Assembly (NCBI GenBank): GCA_035571835.1
Contig: DATNBU010000028.1
Coordinates: 1-64,000 of the forward strand
DNA from: Candidatus Limnocylindrales bacterium
GTDB taxonomy: Bacteria > Desulfobacterota > Binatia > UBA1149 > CAITLU01
Reading direction: 5' to 3'
Length of the DNA stretch: 64,000 nt
The notes beneath the pieces were generated by a model. The model worked only from the letters and a program-made list of their open reading frames with translations. It was not told where the DNA came from and made no database searches. The translations under genes were made by a program, and so were the position numbers. Shown one piece after another: positions 44,474 through 53,339 of this stretch. Numbering within the stretch: the first letter of the stretch is position 1; each line of letters starts with the position of its first letter.

Positions 44474-45750
44474 CATGCGACCCCGCGGATTACGCTCTGG
44501 CCGCCAAGGTACGGGCGCAGCGCCGGCGGGATCTCGATCGAGCCGTCGCCGCGCTGGTATGTCTCGATCACGCCGATCATCACGCGCGGAAGCGCGAGGC
44601 CCGACCCGTTCAGCGTATGGACGAGCCGCACCTTTCCGTCGCTGTCGCGAAAGCGGATGTTCGCGCGGCGCGCCTGAAAGTCGGTGAACAGCGAGCACGA
44701 GCTGACCTCGAGCCATTCCTTGCAGCCGGGCGCCCAGATCTCGATGTCGAACTTGCGTGCGGCCACGAACGAAAGATCGCCCGTGCACATTTCGACGATG
44801 CGATGCTGCAGCCCGAGCCGGCGGCAGACTTCCTCGGCCGCAGCGAGAAGACTGTCGAGCTCGGCTTCGGAGCCTTCGGGGTTGACGAACTTGACGAGCT
44901 CGACCTTGTCGAACTGATGGCCGCGCTTGATGCCGCGCACGTCGCGGCCGGCCGACATCTTCTCGCGCCGAAAGCACGGCGTATACGCAACGTGCCGGAT
45001 CGGCAGCGCCGCACCGTCGAGGATCTCGTCGCGATACAGATTGGTGACGGGAACTTCCGCCGTCGGGACGAAATAAAAATCGTCTTCCGCGTCGCGATAG
45101 AGATTGTCGCCGAACTTGGGAAGATTTCCGGTGCCGAACAGGCATTCCTCGCGAACCATCGCCGGCGGATAGATCTCGGTGTAGCCGTGCTCGCGGGTGT
45201 GAAGGTCGAGCATGAACGTGATGAGTGCACGCTGCAGGCGCGCCCCGTCGCCCTTGAGCACGTAGAAGCGCGTGCCGGAGATTTTGACGCCGCGCTCGAA
45301 GTCGATGATGTCGAGTGTCTCGCCGAGATCCCAGTGCGTGCGCGGCTCGAAATCGAACACGCGCGTCGGCTCTTCGGTGCGCACGACGCGGTTGTGGCTG
45401 TCGTCCGGGCCCGCCGGCACGGCCGGATGCGGAAGATTCGGCAGCTCGAGCATGCGGCGGCCGAATTCGGCCTCGGCGTCGGCGAGCTCCTTCTCGGAGC
45501 TCGCGAGCCTGTCTCCCAGGCTGCGGACTTCGGTCTTCGCAGCCTCCATCTCGGCGCCCGGCTTCATCGATCCGATCTTCTTCGACGCCGACTTGCGCTC
45601 GGCGCGCATGTTTTCGACCGTCATGATGAGGTCGCGACGACGCCGGTCGAGGTCGATCACGTGGTCGACCTCGTCGCGGCTGCAGCCGACCAGGGCCAAC
45701 CGCTCGCGCGCGAAATCGGCCTGTTCGCGAAGAATACGGATATCGAGCAT
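44473..45750 (-). CDS. serS: Serine--tRNA ligase
   Basis: This class II aminoacyl-tRNA synthetase charges tRNA-Ser (one is encoded at 34602-34691). The ATG at 45750 (MLDIRILREQADFARERLAL) gives 425 residues, the usual length. The N-terminal antiparallel coiled-coil arm runs from about 25 to 110. Motif 2 is TPCFRREKMSAGRDVRGIKR and motif 3 is GSGLALPRVMIGVIETYQR, with the serine-site segment HQFDKVELVKF between. It is transcribed with yraN upstream (77 bp) and the oxidoreductase downstream (63 bp). Confidence 0.97.
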   Translation of the reverse strand: MLDIRILREQADFARERLALVGCSRDEVDHVIDLDRRRRDLIMTVENMRAERKSASKKIGSMKPGAEMEAAKTEVRSLGDRLASSEKELADAEAEFGRRMLELPNLPHPAVPAGPDDSHNRVVRTEEPTRVFDFEPRTHWDLGETLDIIDFERGVKISGTRFYVLKGDGARLQRALITFMLDLHTREHGYTEIYPPAMVREECLFGTGNLPKFGDNLYRDAEDDFYFVPTAEVPVTNLYRDEILDGAALPIRHVAYTPCFRREKMSAGRDVRGIKRGHQFDKVELVKFVNPEGSEAELDSLLAAAEEVCRRLGLQHRIVEMCTGDLSFVAARKFDIEIWAPGCKEWLEVSSCSLFTDFQARRANIRFRDSDGKVRLVHTLNGSGLALPRVMIGVIETYQRGDGSIEIPPALRPYLGGQSVIRGVA

Positions 45751-45827
45751 GGGGACTGCCGCCTTACAGGTTCTTGTCTGGCCGCGGCGCGCTCTGCGCA
45801 CCAGGCTCCGGCCGATCGGCCCGAGCT

Positions 45828-46214
45828 TCAGCTGCCGGAAGCGCAGTCAAAGGCATTCACCACGTGCGTGCAAGCTCCCCCGCTCTCGACTGCAATGACG
45901 TCGAAACGGGCCGCGCGACCGAGCCATCCGGCGCGAGCGAGGAATGCGAGTGCAAGGCGCGACAGACGCAACTGCTTGCGCGCATCGACCGCTTCGAGGC
46001 CGCTCGTCGCGCGCCTCGCCTTGACCTCGACGAATACGATCACGTCTCCGTCGAGCGCGATGAGATCGAGCTCACCGAACGCCGTCCGTACGTTGCGGCC
46101 GAGGATCGTGAATCCCTTGCGGCGAAGAAACTCCGCTGCCGCGTCCTCGCCGTATCGTCCGAAGATCTGCCTGCGGTTGTCGCCGGTCGGGCCGCCCTGC
46201 CGTGCGCGAGTCAT
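45828..46214 (-). CDS. YraN family (UPF0102) endonuclease-like protein
   Basis: The ATG at 46214 gives 128 residues, close to the family norm; an ATG 15 codons upstream is possible. The nuclease-like core is visible as RYGEDAAAEFLRRKGFTILG, RTAFGELDLIALDGDVIVFV and EVKARR, which contains the predicted Holliday-resolvase-type active-site residues (E, D, ExK). The tail RFDVIAVE is typical. The cellular role of YraN is still unclear; a DNA-processing function is inferred from the fold. It is the first gene of a probable yraN-serS transcript. Confidence 0.9.
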   Translation of the reverse strand: MTRARQGGPTGDNRRQIFGRYGEDAAAEFLRRKGFTILGRNVRTAFGELDLIALDGDVIVFVEVKARRATSGLEAVDARKQLRLSRLALAFLARAGWLGRAARFDVIAVESGGACTHVVNAFDCASGS

Positions 46215-46372
46215 CGTCCGAGCGTCCTCGCCACCGGCGCGGTAATCAACGGCGTCCATGGAATGATTGTTATCCGGCGGGCCGTTGGCCGCGACGCGCT
46301 GCTCGCGATCTTGCCGGACGGTGCCAGCGTCCAGGCTCGGCTTCACAGTACGAGGAGGCGGTGGATCCCGCG

Positions 46373-46390
46373 ACATTCCCCGGGGAATGT
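46373..46390. promoter_or_regulatory. 18-bp perfect palindrome in a divergent promoter region
   Basis: ACATTCCCCGGGGAATGT is perfectly symmetrical and lies in the 316-bp spacer between yraN and the divergent ZU5 protein gene, 140 bp upstream of the latter. It has the size of a dimeric operator. No regulator is identified, and the rest of the spacer shows no gene. Confidence 0.4.
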
Positions 46391-46530
46391 TCCGCAGCAG
46401 CGGTGTTGCCACGTCCCGCGGACATGAAAGCGCGGCCGAAGTCCAGGTCCGTCTCGTACGGGTTATGTGGGGCCTTCTCTGGTCCTTGCCCGACGGATAG
46501 AGTCCGCACCTCTTCCGGACGGAGGTGCGC

Positions 46531-48672
46531 ATGAACTTACAGAGGACGTTCTTCGTTGTGTCGCTGACACTGCTCGCATTCGTCATGCCCTCGTCAGCCG
46601 AGAATCTGACGTGCGGTCAGCCGATCAGCACCGGCGAGCAGCCGAAAGCCAGTGACGCGCTATTCATACTGAAGACTTCCGTCGGCTCTTCCGCTTGCGT
46701 GCTGTGCGCGTGCGACGTCAACGCGTCGGGCAGCATCACGGCGCCCGACGCGCTGCTGACCCTCAGGAAGTCGGTCGGCCAGAGCGTCGCACTGAAGTGC
46801 CTGGACTGCGCCTCGAGCGCGATGATCACGCCGGCGGGCGGCACGCTGCTCTCGCACAACGGTCGCGTCGAAATCGAGGTGCCGCCCGGCGCGCTCGAGT
46901 CGCCGGAAAACATGACGATCGAAGGCCTCGCTCCTGCGCAGCTGCCGGGCGACCTCGAGGACGGCGCGTACGACGCCTACGACCTCGGTCCCGACGGCCT
47001 GACCTTCGATCCTCCGCTGAACGTCACGTATCACCTTCCCGACGATACGTTCGACGCGATCGAGAATGGTGTCGCATTCAAGTTCCCACTTCTCGGAACC
47101 GCATCCGGCAACGAGCCGGAGCCGCTCGGCGATCTCGCATCGATCTTCGATACCGAGACCGGCAATGCGAAGCTCACCGGAACGCTCTCGCACTATTCAC
47201 CGTTGACCGTGATCAAGGGCGGAGGAGGCGCGGCCGGTGTCGTCTCGCTGCAGGTAAGCGGAGTGCCGACGTCGCTCGTCGATGGAGCCCCGGCCGTCGA
47301 GTTCAGCGTGCGCGTCCGCAGCAGCGCCGTACAGCTCCCGCGTCCGGACGACGTCAACGTGACGACAAGGGCGACCAATCAGCCGGACACTCCGTGCACG
47401 ATACTCGCGGTCACCGAGCCTTCCGCTGACGACCTTACGCAGGATGGCGATGCGTGGGTCGGTACGGCGACGATTCGATGTCTGGGCGTCGGCCGGTGCG
47501 ACATCTTCGTCGACGCCGAGATCGAGGACTTCGGGTTGCTCGGACACGTTCTTTTCAAACCGACCATTCGAAAGCCGGTGACGTGTGTTTCCGGCGGTCT
47601 GAAAGCCGTCCCGGCGGTCGGCGCCCAGGAATCCGAACAAGGCTACGCATTCCACGGTCCGTTCGGTCCGATCGAAGAGTTCAAGCTCCTCGCGGCCGTC
47701 GCCACGAAAATGGGATCGATCCTGCTGAACGTGGATGACGAGGAAACCGAGGAGGATCTGGACGACGAGGAAACCATATCGCATCTCGGCGCATTCCCGT
47801 TGCGTCACTGCAGCGACGCATGTACCGACGGTGCGCAGCCATGTCCGTGCACGCAGGCCACGCAGGCATGGATGCACCATTCGTTCGGCGGCGTTTCCGT
47901 GTGGCCGTTCAATGAAAAGACGAAGTCGTTCGGCGACGTTCAAATCCTCGACGGAGCCTACTCGGATGCCTGGCCGGCCACGGTGCCGGCGGACGGAATC
48001 CCGGATACGGTCTACATGCTCGACGAGATCGCGAAGACCATCCGGCCGCTCGAGTTCGAATCGAAAACCGGATCGTGGACGCTCGGTGAGCCAACCGTCA
48101 CCTATAGTGCGTTCGGGTTCGGCCACACTCCTTTTTCGCTCTACCCGTTTCCGAACGGAGCAGCGGTCACCGTCACGATCGGCGACGGCGTGCATGAGGG
48201 CAAACTGCTGTTCCATCCCGCCGGCAACCCCGGTGCGCCCGGTGTCGTGGTCGGTGATATCGGCGTCATCGGGCGGCGGGTGCGCTGCGCGATCTGCAAC
48301 GGCAGCACGATCTACACATGCGCGGCTACCGGAGCGAATTCGAACAGGCTGACGTTCGCGCTCGTCGATCCCGTGACCGGCAGCGCATCGATCACGGACG
48401 ACGTCACGACAGGCGTCGGTCCGATCGGTACGGCGATCTTCCCGAACGAAGACGGGCCGGGTTGCTACGCCGTGTCAGCCAACAACGGCATCGAGACGAC
48501 GACCTACACCACGTGCGAAGTGGACAACGACGGAAAGGCCAGCAACTGCGAGACCAAGGGGTTGCCCGAAGAATGTCCGTTTTCCGCGCACGTCGGGCAT
48601 GCGCCCGACGGCCGCCTCGTATTTACCTGTCGCAACACCGAGTACGTGGTGGTCGGTCCCGGCCCGGACTGA
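46531..48672 (+). CDS. Secreted protein with dockerin-like module and ZU5 domain
   Basis: The start is the ATG at 46531, five bases after GGAGG; an in-frame GTG two codons earlier is less likely. The product is 713 residues with a signal peptide (LTLLAFVMPSSA). Residues about 28-90 hold the full paired dockerin-like module (CGQPISTGEQPKASDALFIL, then CDVNASGSITAPDALLTL). Residues about 97-230 look like a ZU5 domain (ITPAGGTLLSHNGRVEIEVP, ending SHYSPLTVI). The remaining 480 residues are beta-rich with scattered Cys pairs and a DDEETEEDLDDEET acidic loop, and belong to no family I recognise. It is probably extracellular and is a single gene, codirectional with gatCAB. Confidence 0.85.
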   Translation: MNLQRTFFVVSLTLLAFVMPSSAENLTCGQPISTGEQPKASDALFILKTSVGSSACVLCACDVNASGSITAPDALLTLRKSVGQSVALKCLDCASSAMITPAGGTLLSHNGRVEIEVPPGALESPENMTIEGLAPAQLPGDLEDGAYDAYDLGPDGLTFDPPLNVTYHLPDDTFDAIENGVAFKFPLLGTASGNEPEPLGDLASIFDTETGNAKLTGTLSHYSPLTVIKGGGGAAGVVSLQVSGVPTSLVDGAPAVEFSVRVRSSAVQLPRPDDVNVTTRATNQPDTPCTILAVTEPSADDLTQDGDAWVGTATIRCLGVGRCDIFVDAEIEDFGLLGHVLFKPTIRKPVTCVSGGLKAVPAVGAQESEQGYAFHGPFGPIEEFKLLAAVATKMGSILLNVDDEETEEDLDDEETISHLGAFPLRHCSDACTDGAQPCPCTQATQAWMHHSFGGVSVWPFNEKTKSFGDVQILDGAYSDAWPATVPADGIPDTVYMLDEIAKTIRPLEFESKTGSWTLGEPTVTYSAFGFGHTPFSLYPFPNGAAVTVTIGDGVHEGKLLFHPAGNPGAPGVVVGDIGVIGRRVRCAICNGSTIYTCAATGANSNRLTFALVDPVTGSASITDDVTTGVGPIGTAIFPNEDGPGCYAVSANNGIETTTYTTCEVDNDGKASNCETKGLPEECPFSAHVGHAPDGRLVFTCRNTEYVVVGPGPD

Positions 48673-48701
48673 ATCAGATTCCGTCGTCTTCGGGCTGGAG
48701 A

Positions 48702-48880
48702 TCACGACGGCGCTGACGCTGCACGCAAGCGAGAGCCGCCACACTCGCCACCGCCGTACTGCACCAGGAACTGGTAGTCGCCCTTCTCGAACATGCGCAT
48801 CAGCATCCACGCCGGTCCGCAAAGTCGAAGATGCGGACCTCGGTGCCGCCGGGCGCGGGCCGTATCCGCGCCGGCACCTG
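48702..48880 (-). pseudogene. Frameshifted coding remnant of unknown family
   Basis: The minus strand reads PAPGGTEVRIFDFADRRGC then a stop; the neighbouring frame continues MLMRMFEKGDYQFLVQYGGG and stops at 48702. Both segments have natural protein composition and adjoin, suggesting the end of a decayed gene. I cannot assign a family. Confidence 0.3.
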
Positions 48881-48938
48881 CTCCGATTCACGAGCGCTTT
48901 TGCGCGCTTGCAGGCGCCGTGTTACTCCCCGGAGAATC

Positions 48939-49235
48939 ATGGCAATTCGCGAAGAAGACGTGCGGCGGATCGCGTCGCTGGCGCGGCTGCGCCTGAGTGA
49001 AGACGAGACCCGCTCGATGGCCGCCGACCTGTCGCGCATCCTCGAGTACGTAGACAAGCTGTCGACGCTGGATACGACGTCGGTCGAGCCCACTTCCCAC
49101 GTGGTTGCGGTCTCGGGAGCCTGGCGCGACGACACGATCGCCGAGCGCGACGAAGCGCTCGCGGCCGAAGAGGCGGTCGCCAATGCACCGCGCAGCGAAG
49201 GGCATTTCTTCGCCGTCCCGCCGATCATCGAATGA
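48939..49235 (+). CDS. gatC: Asp/Glu-tRNA amidotransferase subunit C
   Basis: This 98-residue protein starts at the ATG at 48939 after CGGAG. The family pattern is clear: [19 protein letters not shown], the helix [16 protein letters not shown], then VEPTSHV and the C-terminal FAVPPIIE. GatC wraps around GatA and stabilises the complex that converts Glu-tRNA-Gln or Asp-tRNA-Asn to the amide. First gene of gatC-gatA-gatB. Confidence 0.96.
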   Translation: MAIREEDVRRIASLARLRLSEDETRSMAADLSRILEYVDKLSTLDTTSVEPTSHVVAVSGAWRDDTIAERDEALAAEEAVANAPRSEGHFFAVPPIIE

Positions 49236-49257
49236 TGCGAAAGGAATTGCAGACTCC

Positions 49258-50733
49258 GTGACGCGCCTGAACGAGCTATCGATCGAACAAGCATCGCAGA
49301 TGCTCGCCGCTCGTGAGGTGAGCGCCCGCGAGCTTACCGACGCATGCCTGGCCCGCATCGAGGCGACCGACACGAACGTCGGAAGCTTCCTTACGGTGAC
49401 CGCCGACCTTGCACGCGCTCAGGCAGACGAAGCCGACCGGCGGATCGCGACCGGCGAAGCGACGCCGCTTACCGGCATCCCGCTCGGCCTCAAGGATATC
49501 TTCGTCACCAAAGGCGTGACGACGACGTGCGCGTCGCGCATCCTCGAGAACTTCGTGCCGACGTTCGACGGCACGGTCGTCGATCGCCTGCGGCGCGCCG
49601 GCGCCGTCCTCGTCGGCAAGCTCAACATGGACGAGTTCGCGATGGGCTCGTCGTGCGAGAACTCCGGTCTCGGCATCACGCGCAATCCGTGGGATCTGTC
49701 GCGCGTGCCGGGCGGATCTTCGGGCGGCTCGGCGTCGAGCGTTGCAGCCCGGCAGGTGCTCGGCTCGTACGGCACCGACACAGGAGGCTCGATCCGCCTG
49801 CCCGCTTCGTATTGCGGCATCACGGGCATGAAGCCGACGTACGGGCGCGTCAGCCGTTACGGCGTGATCGCATTCGCGTCGTCGCTCGACCAGGTCGGTC
49901 CGATGGCGACCACCGCACGCGGCACCGCGCTGCTTCTCGGCGCGGTCGCGGGCAAGGATCCGCGCGATTCGACGTCGATCGACGCGCCGGTTCCGAACTA
50001 CGCAGGTCTCATCGCCGAAAAGGACCGCCGGCTCGACGGCATGACGCTGGGAATTCCGCGCGAATACTTCATCGGCGGGCTCGACACCGACGTCGACGTC
50101 GCGGTGAGATCGGCGATGGCAATGCTCGAAGAGCTCGGCGCGAAGCTCGTCGAGGTCACGCTGCCGCACACCGAGTATGCGGTGGCCACGTACTACATCG
50201 TGGCTACTGCCGAAGCTTCGTCCAACCTCGGCCGCTATGACGGCGTGCGCTACGGCCTCAGGCGCGGCGAAGACAAGGGCGTGCGCGAAATGTACGGAGA
50301 GACGCGCGACGCCGGCTTCGGCACCGAGGTCAAGCGCCGCATCATGCTCGGCACGTACGTGCTGTCGGCCGGTTACTACGACGCGTACTACTCGAAGGCG
50401 ATGCGCGTGCGCACGCTGATCCGTCGCGACTTCGAGGAAGCCTTCCGCACCTGCGACGCGATCGTGACGCCGACCGCGCCGGGAACCGCGTTCGCGATCG
50501 GCTCGCGCACCGACGATCCGCTCAAGATGTACCTGTCGGACGTGCTGACGATCTCGGCGCCGCTCGCCGGTCTTCCCGCGATGTCGGTTCCGTGCGGATT
50601 CGACAGCGACGGTATGCCGATCGGCCTTCAGCTGATCGGCCGGCCGCTCGACGAGCAGACGCTGCTCGGCATCGCGGCATCGTACGAAGACGCGACGGCC
50701 TGGCACGAGCGACTTCCGGAGCTGGCCGCGTGA
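49258..50733 (+). CDS. gatA: Asp/Glu-tRNA amidotransferase subunit A (glutaminase)
   Basis: An amidase-signature enzyme of 491 residues that releases ammonia from glutamine for GatB. The Ser-cisSer-Lys triad is visible: Lys in PLGLKDIF (about 78), the Ser-rich loop [15 protein letters not shown], and the nucleophile segment [17 protein letters not shown] use the GTG at 49258 ([10 protein letters not shown]), 22 bp after gatC; the upstream in-frame extension overlaps gatC. Its stop overlaps the gatB start. Confidence 0.97.
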   Translation: MTRLNELSIEQASQMLAAREVSARELTDACLARIEATDTNVGSFLTVTADLARAQADEADRRIATGEATPLTGIPLGLKDIFVTKGVTTTCASRILENFVPTFDGTVVDRLRRAGAVLVGKLNMDEFAMGSSCENSGLGITRNPWDLSRVPGGSSGGSASSVAARQVLGSYGTDTGGSIRLPASYCGITGMKPTYGRVSRYGVIAFASSLDQVGPMATTARGTALLLGAVAGKDPRDSTSIDAPVPNYAGLIAEKDRRLDGMTLGIPREYFIGGLDTDVDVAVRSAMAMLEELGAKLVEVTLPHTEYAVATYYIVATAEASSNLGRYDGVRYGLRRGEDKGVREMYGETRDAGFGTEVKRRIMLGTYVLSAGYYDAYYSKAMRVRTLIRRDFEEAFRTCDAIVTPTAPGTAFAIGSRTDDPLKMYLSDVLTISAPLAGLPAMSVPCGFDSDGMPIGLQLIGRPLDEQTLLGIAASYEDATAWHERLPELAA

Positions 50734-52199
50734 GCCGGCACTCGTTTTACGAAGAAGGCGATTTCGAGGCCGTCATCGGGCTCGAAGTGCACTGCCAGCT
50801 CGCGACGGCAACCAAGCTGTTCTGCAGTTGTTCGGCCGCATTCGGCGCCGGTCCGAACGAGCACACGTGCCCGGTCTGCCTCGGCATGCCCGGTGTGCTG
50901 CCGGTGCTCAATCAGCACGCCGTCGAGTACGCGATCCGCGCGGCGCTCGCGACCGGGAGCACGATCAACGCAAGCAGCCGCTGGGCGCGCAAGAATTACT
51001 TTTATCCCGACATGCCGAAGGCCTACCAGATCACGCAGTACGAGCAGCCGTACTGCGAGCACGGCCGCGTCGAGTTCGACCTCGACGGCACGCCGAAGAC
51101 CGTGCGCCTGACGCGCATCCACATGGAAGAGGATGCCGGCAAGAGCATCCACGACCTGAGCCCCCGCTGGTCGATGGTCGATCTGAATCGCGCGAGCGTG
51201 CCGCTGCTCGAGATCGTCAGCGAGCCCGACGTGCGAAGCGGCGCCGAGGCTTCGGCGTACCTGCGCAAGCTGCGCTCGATCGTCCGCTATCTCGGCATCA
51301 GCGACGGCAACATGAACGAAGGCAGCATGCGCTGCGACGCGAACGTGTCCCTGCGGAAGCGCGGCGCGGAGAAGTACGGCACGCGCACCGAGACCAAGAA
51401 CCTCAACAGCTTCCGCTCGGTCGAGCGCGCGATTGCATACGAGATCGAGCGCCAGGCCGAGATCCTGCTCGACGGCGGAACCATCGTGCAGGAGACGCGC
51501 CTGTGGGACGCCGACCGCGGTGAGACGCGTCCGATGCGCGGCAAGGAAGACGCGCACGACTACCGGTATTTCCCGGAGCCCGACCTGATGCCGCTCGTCA
51601 TCGACGAAGCATGGATCGCGCGCGTCAAAAGTGAGATGCCCGAGCTGCCCGATGCGCGGCGCGCTCGCTTCGCCACAGCGTATGGCCTTTCCGAGTACGA
51701 CGCCGGCGTGCTGACGGCGAGCAAGGAGCTGGCCGACTGGTTCGAGGCGGCCGTCGCCGTGCATCCGAACGCCAAGGCGCTCGCCAACTGGATCATGAGC
51801 GACGTGATCCGCATCGCGAACGAGACCGCCGTCGAAGGCGAAGCCGACTACGCGAAGCTCCCGATCACCCCGCGCCAGCTTGCCGGCCTCGTCGCACTGA
51901 TCGACGACGGCACGATCAGCGGAAAGATCGCCAAGAGCGTGTTCCCGAAGATGGTCGAAAGCGGCGACGACGCCCGCACGATCGTCGAGCGCGAAGGGCT
52001 CGTGCAGGTGACCGACGAGAGCGCGATCGTCGCCGTGGTCGACCGCGTGCTCGCCGCCAATCCGGACAAGGCCGCCGAGTACCGCGCGGGAAAGGACAAG
52101 CTCTTCGGCTTCTTCGTCGGGCAGGTCATGAAGGAGAGCCAGGGCAAGGCCAATCCGGCGTCCGTCAATCGCATTCTGAAGGAACGCCTCGCCGGCTGA
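50730..52199 (+). CDS. gatB: Asp/Glu-tRNA amidotransferase subunit B
   Basis: GatB activates the misacylated tRNA with ATP and transfers ammonia delivered by GatA. At 489 residues it has the expected length. Motifs seen: [20 protein letters not shown], the zinc-site [42 protein letters not shown], and a C-terminal YqeY-like tail domain (about 340-489). The GTG at 50730 overlaps the gatA stop (GTGA). It is followed after 6 bp by a glycosyltransferase gene. Presence of GatCAB implies an indirect route to Gln-tRNA and/or Asn-tRNA. Confidence 0.97.
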   Translation: MSRHSFYEEGDFEAVIGLEVHCQLATATKLFCSCSAAFGAGPNEHTCPVCLGMPGVLPVLNQHAVEYAIRAALATGSTINASSRWARKNYFYPDMPKAYQITQYEQPYCEHGRVEFDLDGTPKTVRLTRIHMEEDAGKSIHDLSPRWSMVDLNRASVPLLEIVSEPDVRSGAEASAYLRKLRSIVRYLGISDGNMNEGSMRCDANVSLRKRGAEKYGTRTETKNLNSFRSVERAIAYEIERQAEILLDGGTIVQETRLWDADRGETRPMRGKEDAHDYRYFPEPDLMPLVIDEAWIARVKSEMPELPDARRARFATAYGLSEYDAGVLTASKELADWFEAAVAVHPNAKALANWIMSDVIRIANETAVEGEADYAKLPITPRQLAGLVALIDDGTISGKIAKSVFPKMVESGDDARTIVEREGLVQVTDESAIVAVVDRVLAANPDKAAEYRAGKDKLFGFFVGQVMKESQGKANPASVNRILKERLAG

Positions 52200-52205
52200 C
52201 ACTCC

Positions 52206-52320
52206 GTGACCGATTCGCTGCGCGTCGCTGGCTCCGTAGATCCGCTTCGCGTCGCTGACGCTGCAACCGCTCCGCTTCGCGTCGCTGATTGTGTAACCGC
52301 TCCGCTTCGCATCGCTGCTG
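52206..52320 (+). repeat. About four 27-30 bp tandem repeats at the GT2 gene start
   Basis: TCCGCTTCGCGTCGCTGA recurs at 52241, 52271 and (one change) 52301, with a diverged unit before. The repeats encode SLRVAGSVD, PLRVADAATA, PLRVADCVTA and PLRIA. They lie exactly between gatB and the conserved glycosyltransferase core. Confidence 0.75.
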
Positions 52321-53324
52321 TGATCGTCCACTTCGGCGATCCGGAGCCTACGCGGCGCTGTCTCGACAGCCTTGCCGGAATCGATGAGGTGATCCTGGTC
52401 GATCAGCCGCCGAAGTTGTTCGGCGAGCATGCGCTCGTCACGACGCGCATCGAGCCCGGCGCGAACATCGGCTTTGCCGCTGCGTGCAATCGCGGCGTCG
52501 CTGCGACCGACGCGCCATTCGTCCTGCTGCTGAACAACGACGCGATGCTGGCTCCCGGTTCGCTCGAGGCCTTGCGTCGCGCATTGCCCGGCGTGCCGCC
52601 GGATGCGGCAGGCGCGTGCCTCAAGCTTCTTTGCACCGACGACCGCACGCTTCAGAGCGCTGCCGGCCTGTGGTTCACGCGTGACGGAATCGGGTTCCCG
52701 CACGCGTTCGGCGAGACCGACCGCGGCCAGTACGATTGCATTCCGGACGATCGGATCGGAGTTCCGTCAGGCGCCGCCGCACTCTACCGCACCGATTGCT
52801 GGCGCGAGGCGGGCGGCATGGACGAAAACTTCTTCTGCTATTGCGAGGACGGCGATCTCGGCCTGAGGATGATCGCGGCCGGTCATCGCTTTGCGTGGTT
52901 GCCGGAAGTGCGCGTGCTGCACGAGCTGTCGTCGGCGAGCGGTGCGCACTCCTTACTCAAGGCGTACCTGGTCGAGCGCAACCATGTTGCGGCGATGATT
53001 CACACCGCTCCGGCGTCCGCGCTCGCCGCGATGCCGTTCGTGACGTTCGCAAGGCTTCTGCGCATGGGTCTCGATGCCGCTCGCGGCAACGGCGCAGCCG
53101 CGGCGATCACGTCGGCTTCGTCGCCTCTCGAGGCCGCAAGGACGCTCGGCCGTGCGTGGGTCGATGCGATCCGAATGATTCCGGCGGCTGTCGCGAAGCG
53201 CCGCGCGATATTAGCCCGCGACCGCGCGGCGACCGACCGTGTCAGCCGTTTCCTCGCGTCCCGGCAGGTATCTCTCGCGGAATTCGTCCGTTCGCGCAGC
53301 GCCGGCACGCGCCCTGATGAGTAG
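52206..53324 (+). CDS. Family 2 glycosyltransferase with repeated N-terminal extension
   Basis: From a GTG at 52206 the protein is 372 residues. The GT-A core starts only at about residue 37 (IAAVIVHFGDPEPTRRCLDS), with GANIGFAAACNRGVAATD, the metal-binding NNDAML and the acceptor motif YCEDGDLGLRM, as in rhamnosyl- or other GT2 enzymes of cell-surface polysaccharides. Residues 4-36 are tandem decapeptides of the PLRVADxxTA type that no GT2 fold requires. Translation may really start at a GTG near 52319. It follows gatB by 6 bp and is probably cotranscribed, although the functions are unrelated. Confidence 0.85.
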   Translation: MTDSLRVAGSVDPLRVADAATAPLRVADCVTAPLRIAAVIVHFGDPEPTRRCLDSLAGIDEVILVDQPPKLFGEHALVTTRIEPGANIGFAAACNRGVAATDAPFVLLLNNDAMLAPGSLEALRRALPGVPPDAAGACLKLLCTDDRTLQSAAGLWFTRDGIGFPHAFGETDRGQYDCIPDDRIGVPSGAAALYRTDCWREAGGMDENFFCYCEDGDLGLRMIAAGHRFAWLPEVRVLHELSSASGAHSLLKAYLVERNHVAAMIHTAPASALAAMPFVTFARLLRMGLDAARGNGAAAAITSASSPLEAARTLGRAWVDAIRMIPAAVAKRRAILARDRAATDRVSRFLASRQVSLAEFVRSRSAGTRPDE

Positions 53325-53339
53325 CCGCCGCGTCAGCCG

